From Gammaproteobacteria bacterium (GTDB lineage Bacteria > Pseudomonadota > Gammaproteobacteria > SZUA-152): a DNA stretch of 8,265 nt. Location of the stretch: positions 1-8,265 of the forward strand of contig JAUWVK010000062.1 of assembly GCA_030617485.1 (NCBI GenBank), written 5' to 3'. The stretch's first letter is position 1, and each line of letters starts with the position of its first letter. Shown piece by piece: positions 1 through 4,845 of the stretch. Below the pieces are notes generated by a model. The model was not told the origin of the DNA. It made no database searches and saw only the letters and a program-made list of their open reading frames with translations. A program made the position numbers and the translations under genes.

Positions 1-449
1 TATTTAATAAACCATGAGGGCTGAAATATAATAACCAGAGCTATGGATACAGAAAATACCGCCCCTTTCGAAAGTAAACTAACTTTAGAATAATCAAAAA
101 ATCGAACAAGTAAAATAATCGGGAAAGCAATTCCGATAATCAATATCAACAATTGATTGCGACTTAACACATAAACCAATTCATCAAAATTAGTCAGGTC
201 TGCAAAACGGAAGGTTCTGGCAAACTCTATGTAAAAATAATCAAATGCGATATAGGCAATCACAATCGGCAACAAAGCAATTACTATGCGATAGCGGACA
301 GGTTTTTGAAGCCCATAAAAAAACGCATATAACAGCATTAATAACGGAATTTCGGTGATTACCTGGTGTATATGTGACCCTAGCTTGCTCCACTCACCCA
401 GCAGCGCTGTAAACACAGCCAAAAATAAAAATGCAGAAAGATAATGCAT
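1..449 (-). CDS. Polytopic inner-membrane protein, N-terminal part only; possibly LTA synthase-type phosphoglycerol/phosphoethanolamine transferase
   Basis: An ATG at 449 opens a frame of 149 codons that runs off the left edge without a stop, so only the N-terminus is seen. It starts one base after the stop of the GT9 gene (TAATATG junction), which suggests translational coupling. The upstream SD is poor (a GGA about 15 bases away). The protein is very hydrophobic, with likely membrane segments near residues 3-18, 33-47, 53-75, 99-118 and 128-143. Between the third and fourth is a polar stretch, FRFADLTNFDELVYVLS (80-96), which resembles the linker found among the N-terminal helices of LTA synthase/sulfatase-fold proteins. 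In that family about five helices precede a large extracytoplasmic phosphotransferase domain, which would lie outside this window. The family call is inference from topology and this short motif. A flippase or another LPS-locus membrane protein remains possible. That the gene is real is much more certain than its function. Confidence 0.6.
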   Translation of the reverse strand, partial: MHYLSAFLFLAVFTALLGEWSKLGSHIHQVITEIPLLMLLYAFFYGLQKPVRYRIVIALLPIVIAYIAFDYFYIEFARTFRFADLTNFDELVYVLSRNQLLILIIGIAFPIILLVRFFDYSKVSLLSKGAVFSVSIALVIIFQPSWFIK

Positions 450-450
450 A

Positions 451-1476
451 TTAAATATTTTTTTCCAGGCTCATTACCTGCTTTAAGGCGCCCATCACCC
501 AATCCGGGGTAATTTTATGCAGGCATTCCAAAGTGTTTTGGGGACAGAATTCTTTAACACATGGCCCGCATGAGACATGCGCATTTAACACAACAGTAGA
601 TTTCGAAGGTGGCTTAATTTCATCTTCATTTGCAGCACCAAACCATGTCACAACAGGCACACCTATCGCGCTAGCCACATGCATAGGGCCCGTATCATTG
701 GAAACAACGGCCTTTGATTGACTAAACAGTGCAATGGTCTCTCTTAATGTAGTCTGTCCTGCCAAATTTCGGGTTCTGATTTTTTTATCATCACACAGGC
801 TTACCACTTGACCTGCTATCTCTTTATCATCAGGACCACCTAGAATTACTATACCCAGCCCGAACTCAGAAATAATTCTTCGCGCCACTTCAGTAAAGTT
901 CTCCGGAAACCACCGGCGTGTTTGCGCGATAGAACCAACAATAAGAGCAACATAATCTTGCGCCTCAAGGCCGTGTTTATTCAATAATTCTTTTGCTTGT
1001 TTTGCTTCTGTGTCATCCTGATAAATTTTCGGCAATAACCCTCGACTATCCACACCAAGCAAATCTAGCAACAATGCCTCATGTTCTAATCGATGGACCA
1101 CCTTATGATGTAACGGGCGCTTATGCGTAAGAAGGATTCCTCTCATTTCTTTCTGATAACCAATTCGAACTTGTATTCTAGCCAAAAAAGGTAACAGCGC
1201 ATATTTAAAAGCATTATGATTGACGACACACACGTCATACTGACCGTGCCTGAGGGAATTTAAAGTAGACTTCCAGAAACTTTTCTTTGAAAACGAATAA
1301 ATGTTATCAATAAAAGGATTGCACTGGTAAATGGCGGTCACCTGCGACTCGGTAAACACATCTATCGTTGACGTTGGAAATTGACGCTTAATCGCCTCAA
1401 ATATCTGCAACGTATAAACCGCATCACCAATACGCTTTAGCCCCAGAACGGCTATTTTTTTATGACTCAAATCCAC
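451..1476 (-). CDS. Glycosyltransferase family 9 protein (ADP-heptose:LPS heptosyltransferase-like)
   Basis: This 341-residue protein has the usual length and two-Rossmann (GT-B) layout of family 9 enzymes, which move heptose from ADP-heptose to the inner core of LPS on the cytoplasmic face of the inner membrane. Visible marks are the N-terminal strand and loop VLGLKRIGDAV (10-20), with D18 matching the catalytic Asp13 of E. coli WaaC. There is also a donor-side basic motif RRWFP (187-191), GGPDDKEIA (213-221), and the signature NDTGPMHVASAIGVP (260-274). The C-terminus has a cysteine-rich stretch, C303, C306, C311 and C318 (CGPC..., ECLHKI), as in many WaaQ/WaaF-type proteins. The start is a GTG at 1476, with an SD (AGAGGA, 1485-1490) eight bases upstream, inside the end of the ligase gene; the two genes overlap by 17 bases. 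Whether it is WaaC, WaaF, WaaQ or a transferase for another sugar cannot be told from sequence alone. Confidence 0.88.
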   Translation of the reverse strand: MDLSHKKIAVLGLKRIGDAVYTLQIFEAIKRQFPTSTIDVFTESQVTAIYQCNPFIDNIYSFSKKSFWKSTLNSLRHGQYDVCVVNHNAFKYALLPFLARIQVRIGYQKEMRGILLTHKRPLHHKVVHRLEHEALLLDLLGVDSRGLLPKIYQDDTEAKQAKELLNKHGLEAQDYVALIVGSIAQTRRWFPENFTEVARRIISEFGLGIVILGGPDDKEIAGQVVSLCDDKKIRTRNLAGQTTLRETIALFSQSKAVVSNDTGPMHVASAIGVPVVTWFGAANEDEIKPPSKSTVVLNAHVSCGPCVKEFCPQNTLECLHKITPDWVMGALKQVMSLEKNI

Positions 1477-2728
1477 CAGGACTTTCCTCTATGGGCCTAA
1501 AAAATAGCAAAGCGCCGAAACATATAAAAACCAAACCCGTTGAATGAGCAAGTAACAGAGAATCACTTAATAACGCAACTGCTATATAAATTGTAAACGC
1601 AATTCGATGCGGGCGATAAAAGTCATGCCACTTCAATGCCAATCGAATTTGGACTACAAATATCCATAATAATATTCCAAGCCCCAATAAACCCAATGCA
1701 CCCAACTCATATAAGTATTGATTATGCGGGTGAGAGTGCCCCACCTCTTTAGCTGCGATCATCTTAAATGTTGCTTCCGGACCGACAAAATTTGTGTAGT
1801 CTTCCGGAAAATCTCCAACCCCAGAACCCAACAATGGATTTTTGTAAGACATTTTCGCTGTATTCAAGTACATGCAGAGCCTTGCCCCTACACTGCCAGC
1901 ACACTCACTCTCCTCGAATTCCACCACTTGTTCAACTGCAAGATCCGCTCTTTCCTGAAACAACGGACTAAACTGATAAGCCGTAAAGGCCACCAGACCA
2001 ACAAAGGAAAAAGCAACAAGCAACCCACGGTATTGCATTTTATGTCGAGAGAAAAACTGCCAAACTACCAGTGTTGCAATTACAAAATATGTAACCTGCC
2101 CACCTCTACCGGCCGTTATAAACATATTTGCTGACATGGTAAAAACGAATATAGCGGCTATAGATTTTAACCACACGGGATGCTTTTCAAAAAACAATGC
2201 TGACATCAACAGATACAATGCCCACGCCAAAATTGGATTGTATTGAGTATGATGAAAAAAAGGAGCCGGATTTTCTGCTGACACCCCTTCTAGCCTTATT
2301 AAATCAAACCAGACAGCATAAGAGGTTAGCTCTGTTACTGAGACTCCCAACACAAATGCCAGGAAATAATATTTTATATAGGTAGACTTTAAACTCGTAA
2401 GAAGAAACGGGAACAGAAGATATATCGCATGACGTTCAACGATATGTGCTCCCCATTCCAAATTATCAGACCACAATAGTGAAATGGGATAAATAGCCAA
2501 ATATGACATCATGGCCCAAAAAAGCGGATGCCTTGATAAAAATAACCACTTCTCACCAAACCTGCCTTCAACAAACCAGGCTGCGATCAATAACACACCA
2601 AGGATATTTGGCGCCGCAGGCGAGATAGGAATAAAAAACAAAATACCCAGTATCAACCATAATTGAACTGATTCAATCCAATTTCCTGGCTTCACGAAGA
2701 CACCAACCAAATCAATTCTCCCAACCAT
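1460..2728 (-). CDS. O-antigen ligase family (WaaL/Wzy_C-type) membrane protein
   Basis: The product is a polytopic inner-membrane protein with about 10-12 hydrophobic segments. It probably transfers undecaprenyl-linked polysaccharide to lipid A-core on the periplasmic side. With the start at ATG 2728 it has 422 residues, close to E. coli WaaL (about 419). Near the C-terminus lies HSHPHNQYLYELGALGLLG. The HN at 335-336 followed by nine residues and GLLG fits the published WaaL motif H[NSQ]X9GXX[GTY], and this histidine is near E. coli His337/338. TAGRGG (around R208) supplies the conserved periplasmic arginine, and a large loop of about 60-80 residues before the HSH motif is typical of the family. 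The ATG has an SD-like GGA seven bases upstream. The frame stays open to a TTG at 2821, but the extra 31 residues are rich in Cys, Lys and Arg and do not look like a ligase N-terminus. Wzy polymerases share the fold, so ligase is favoured but not proven. Confidence 0.85.
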   Translation of the reverse strand: MVGRIDLVGVFVKPGNWIESVQLWLILGILFFIPISPAAPNILGVLLIAAWFVEGRFGEKWLFLSRHPLFWAMMSYLAIYPISLLWSDNLEWGAHIVERHAIYLLFPFLLTSLKSTYIKYYFLAFVLGVSVTELTSYAVWFDLIRLEGVSAENPAPFFHHTQYNPILAWALYLLMSALFFEKHPVWLKSIAAIFVFTMSANMFITAGRGGQVTYFVIATLVVWQFFSRHKMQYRGLLVAFSFVGLVAFTAYQFSPLFQERADLAVEQVVEFEESECAGSVGARLCMYLNTAKMSYKNPLLGSGVGDFPEDYTNFVGPEATFKMIAAKEVGHSHPHNQYLYELGALGLLGLGILLWIFVVQIRLALKWHDFYRPHRIAFTIYIAVALLSDSLLLAHSTGLVFICFGALLFFRPIEESPGGFES

Positions 2729-2825
2729 TTTCAATTCCGATGAAACAACTGCAAACAAACCATGCTTGAGAAAATTTCTAGAACAAGATTTACATCGGCC
2801 CCAATAAAATAAGATATACAATTTT

Positions 2826-2857
2826 CCGCTGTTTTTTTATTCCGGAAAAAACAACGG
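2826..2857 (-). repeat. Inverted repeat between gmhA and the ligase gene
   Basis: Arms at 2826-2837 and 2846-2857 can pair over 12 positions in the minus-strand transcript, with one G-U pair, around an 8-base loop. About half of the stem is A-U. No U-run follows, so it is not a standard intrinsic terminator. It lies in the longest gap between minus-strand genes (2729-2915). The same gap holds a second inverted repeat of 8 bases (2864-2871 with 2896-2903). I see no ops/JUMPstart element and no convincing promoter in it. The hairpins could slow read-through or shape the leader of the ligase gene, but that is inference. Confidence 0.4.
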
Positions 2858-2915
2858 CTGAATATCTATTTCCTGGCTACAAACCCCACGAACATAAATA
2901 GATTTTTTAGGGCAA

Positions 2916-3485
2916 TCACCTGGGCTCAAATGCCTCACAAATAATATGTAGCATAAGAATATGCGCTTCCTGAACACGCGCTGTGGAATCAACAGTTATA
3001 GTTAAATCAGTATCTACCAGCCCAATAAGCTCGCCTCCATCACGGCCCAACAACCCCACGCTGTGAATGTTGTTTTCTTTCGCGTATTTCACTGCACGGA
3101 TAACGTTTGCAGAATTACCGGATGTACTTATCCCCACAAGCAAATCTCCGTCGCGGGATAAAGCTTGCAACTGACGCGCAAAAACTTCCTCAAAACCGTA
3201 GTCATTACCAATAGAGGTTAATGCTGAGCTGTCAGTAGTAAGAGCAATCGCCGGATAACCAGGACGATCCATCTGGTAACGACCGGTAAGTTCAGCAGCA
3301 AAATGTTGGGCGTCGGAAGCAGAGCCACCATTACCACAGACAAAGACCTGATTGCCGCGCGAGAATGTTGACGCCACCAATTCAGCAACTGCTAGCAATT
3401 GGTTTTCTAGTAAGGCAACTTTATCAACTGCCTGCCGATGAGCAGCAACATCAGCCTGCACGTTAATATGTAAACCATCTGTCAT
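2916..3485 (-). CDS. gmhA: Phosphoheptose isomerase (sedoheptulose 7-phosphate isomerase)
   Basis: GmhA converts sedoheptulose 7-phosphate to D-glycero-D-manno-heptose 7-phosphate in the cytoplasm, the first step to ADP-heptose for LPS inner core. The 189-residue length is normal and the whole protein is one SIS domain. It has the phosphate-binding loop CGNGGSASDAQHFAAEL (50-66), the conserved run IALTTDSSALTSIGNDYG (80-97), and a second sugar-phosphate loop, GISTSGNSANV (118-128). H61, E65, Q172 and H180 fall at exactly the numbers of the zinc ligands in Burkholderia pseudomallei GmhA, and E65/H180 are the catalytic pair in E. coli. This argues for an active isomerase rather than the related replication factor DiaA, as does its place beside LPS genes. 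The start is ATG 3485 with only a weak SD (GAAGA). It lies 69 bases after the zinc-finger gene and is probably co-transcribed with it. Confidence 0.93.
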   Translation of the reverse strand: MTDGLHINVQADVAAHRQAVDKVALLENQLLAVAELVASTFSRGNQVFVCGNGGSASDAQHFAAELTGRYQMDRPGYPAIALTTDSSALTSIGNDYGFEEVFARQLQALSRDGDLLVGISTSGNSANVIRAVKYAKENNIHSVGLLGRDGGELIGLVDTDLTITVDSTARVQEAHILMLHIICEAFEPR

Positions 3486-3521
3486 GAGATATCTTCTATT
3501 TTAATAGGCTATTCTGATTGG

Positions 3522-3539
3522 CGTTAATAATAATTAACG
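3522..3539. repeat. Perfect AT-rich palindrome upstream of gmhA
   Basis: CGTTAAT at 3522-3528 is repeated inverted at 3533-3539 with a 4-base spacer. It sits in the 69-base gap between the zinc-finger gene and gmhA, 37 bases upstream of the gmhA ATG. It could be a small hairpin in the transcript or a binding site for a dimeric regulator. AT-rich palindromes of this size can arise by chance, so no function is claimed. Confidence 0.35.
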
Positions 3540-3554
3540 GTCAGGAGCCTTCTT

Positions 3555-3785
3555 TCATAATGGAGAGGATGAAGAGAGTGAATAATCCGCTCCGCAGTAC
3601 GGACACTTTGCTTTACCAGACTCATCCAGAGACAAATAAACCTTCGGATGCGAATTCCACAGACTCATCCCATCCATAGGACAGTGCAATGGGAGATCCG
3701 CTTCGGTAATTTCATAATGATTTTCAGCATTGGGTTCAATTGGTGCATTCTCATTGATGCTGTTATTTGCGTTAGATTGACTCAT
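3555..3785 (-). CDS. Small zinc-finger domain-containing protein (zf-CHCC family)
   Basis: The 76-residue protein has a polar, Asn/Glu-rich N-terminus (1-27) followed by a compact zinc site: C35, H46, C61 and C64. The spacing C-X10-H-X14-C-X2-C, with the surrounding residues CPMDGMSLWNSHPKVYL and KCPYCGADY, is the signature of the zf-CHCC family. This fold is shared with the C-terminal part of the mitochondrial complex I subunit NDUFS6. The bacterial members are widespread in proteobacteria but their role is, as far as I know, not settled. The start is ATG 3785 with a good SD (AGGA, seven bases away), 41 bases after ilvE. The short gaps on both sides place it in one transcription unit with ilvE and gmhA. 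The Ser-rich tail (SSSSPL) shows no further motif. Zinc binding is inferred from the four ligands; the biological role is unknown. Confidence 0.88.
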   Translation of the reverse strand: MSQSNANNSINENAPIEPNAENHYEITEADLPLHCPMDGMSLWNSHPKVYLSLDESGKAKCPYCGADYSLSSSSPL

Positions 3786-3826
3786 TTTATTTTCCTGCTA
3801 TTTCTCTAAAACTTTGTATCGAAAAA

Positions 3827-4753
3827 TCACGATGCTATTGGCGCTAGCCAATCCTGGTAACCTTCATGGCGTCCATGCACTACATCGAAATACAGTGTTT
3901 GCAGTTTTTCCGTGATAGGACCACGCCCGCCATTGCCTATAGATCGATTATCCAGCTCTCGTATGGGCGTCACTTCTGCAGCGGTACCGGTAAAGAAAGC
4001 CTCATCAGCCACATAAACTTCATCACGCGTAATACGTTTCTCGATGACATCCAGACCTAACTCATCGGCTAATGCGAGAATAGTATCCCGAGTAATCCCT
4101 TCCAGGGCAGAAGTTAACTCTGGCGTATAGATCACACCATCACGAACAATGAAAATATTTTCGCCACTTCCTTCCGCTACAAAACCATCCACATCCAGCA
4201 GCAGCGCTTCGTCGTAACCATCGACGAGAGCTTCCTGTAAAGCCATCATGGAATTAATGTAATTACCGTTGGACTTTGCCTTGCACATGGTAACGTTGAC
4301 ATGGTGGCGGGTGAACGAAGAGGTTTTTATGCGAATACCCTTTTCCATACCATCAGCACCAAGATAGGAACCCCAATCCCAGGCAGCGACCATCACATGT
4401 GTGTTGAGATTATCAGCACGCAACCCCATACCCTCCGAACCATAAAAACACATGGGTCGAATGTAGGCGCTATCGAGATTATTATCTCGTACGGAAGCTA
4501 ACTGGGCCTCATTGATAGTGTCTTTATCAAACGGCATCTTCATACCCAGAATTTTAGCCGAACGAAACAGACGATCGGTATGATCCTGTAGACGAAAAAT
4601 AGCTGCGCCCTTATCTGTTTTGTAGGCGCGCACACCTTCGAACACACCCATACCGTAATGCAGAGTATGCGTGAGCACATGCACCTTGGCTTCGCGCCAG
4701 GGTACCATTTCACCATCTAACCAGATGACGCCATCGCGATCATCCATCGACAT
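3827..4753 (-). CDS. ilvE: Branched-chain-amino-acid aminotransferase
   Basis: IlvE is a cytoplasmic PLP enzyme (fold type IV) that makes the final, reversible step to leucine, isoleucine and valine using glutamate as amino donor. At 308 residues it has the usual length. The N-terminal part shows WLDGEMVPWREAKVHVLTH and LHYGMGVFEGVRAY (31-44), followed by SAYIRPMCFYG (95-105). K160 in CKAKSNGNYINS is the PLP lysine, equivalent to E. coli Lys159. EGSGENIF (194-201) and SALEGITRDTILALA carry the phosphate- and cofactor-binding residues, and FFTGTAAEVTPIRELD (253-268) is the typical C-terminal motif distinguishing it from D-amino-acid transaminases. The start ATG 4753 has a strong SD (AGGAGA, seven bases upstream). 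The ATG two codons later is less well placed. It follows glnE by 80 bases, the same neighbour as in Pseudomonas, as I recall. Confidence 0.96.
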   Translation of the reverse strand: MSMDDRDGVIWLDGEMVPWREAKVHVLTHTLHYGMGVFEGVRAYKTDKGAAIFRLQDHTDRLFRSAKILGMKMPFDKDTINEAQLASVRDNNLDSAYIRPMCFYGSEGMGLRADNLNTHVMVAAWDWGSYLGADGMEKGIRIKTSSFTRHHVNVTMCKAKSNGNYINSMMALQEALVDGYDEALLLDVDGFVAEGSGENIFIVRDGVIYTPELTSALEGITRDTILALADELGLDVIEKRITRDEVYVADEAFFTGTAAEVTPIRELDNRSIGNGGRGPITEKLQTLYFDVVHGRHEGYQDWLAPIAS

Positions 4754-4821
4754 ACTGCTCTCTCCTAATCTAAAGTTAAAACACTCGTAATAAATACTGT
4801 GTCTACAAATTTATTTCTATT

Positions 4822-4845
4822 AACCTGCTTGTATTAATGCAGGTT
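4822..4845 (-). repeat. Hairpin enclosing the glnE stop codon
   Basis: A perfect 7-base inverted repeat (AACCTGC with GCAGGTT; arms 4822-4828 and 4839-4845) surrounds a 10-base loop that contains the glnE TAA (4834-4836). The downstream sequence is A/T-mixed without a U-run, so full termination is unlikely. It may protect the 3' end of the glnE message or reduce read-through into ilvE. It is too short for a firm claim. Confidence 0.4.

Noticed and set aside
1718..2134. Plus-strand open frame of 138 codons opposite the ligase gene
   Set aside because: It is antisense to a clear membrane-protein gene; its Cys/His/Thr-rich composition is typical of antisense translation.
2826..2857. Intrinsic terminator after gmhA
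   Set aside because: The hairpin is half A-U and no U-run follows on the minus strand; it is listed only as an inverted repeat.
2729..2915. Possible ops/JUMPstart element for RfaH control
   Set aside because: I looked for GGCGGTAG-type sequence on the minus strand in this gap and did not find it.
2916..3485. DiaA (DnaA-binding SIS protein) instead of GmhA
   Set aside because: All four metal/catalytic residues H61, E65, Q172 and H180 are kept and the gene sits among LPS genes, which favours the isomerase.
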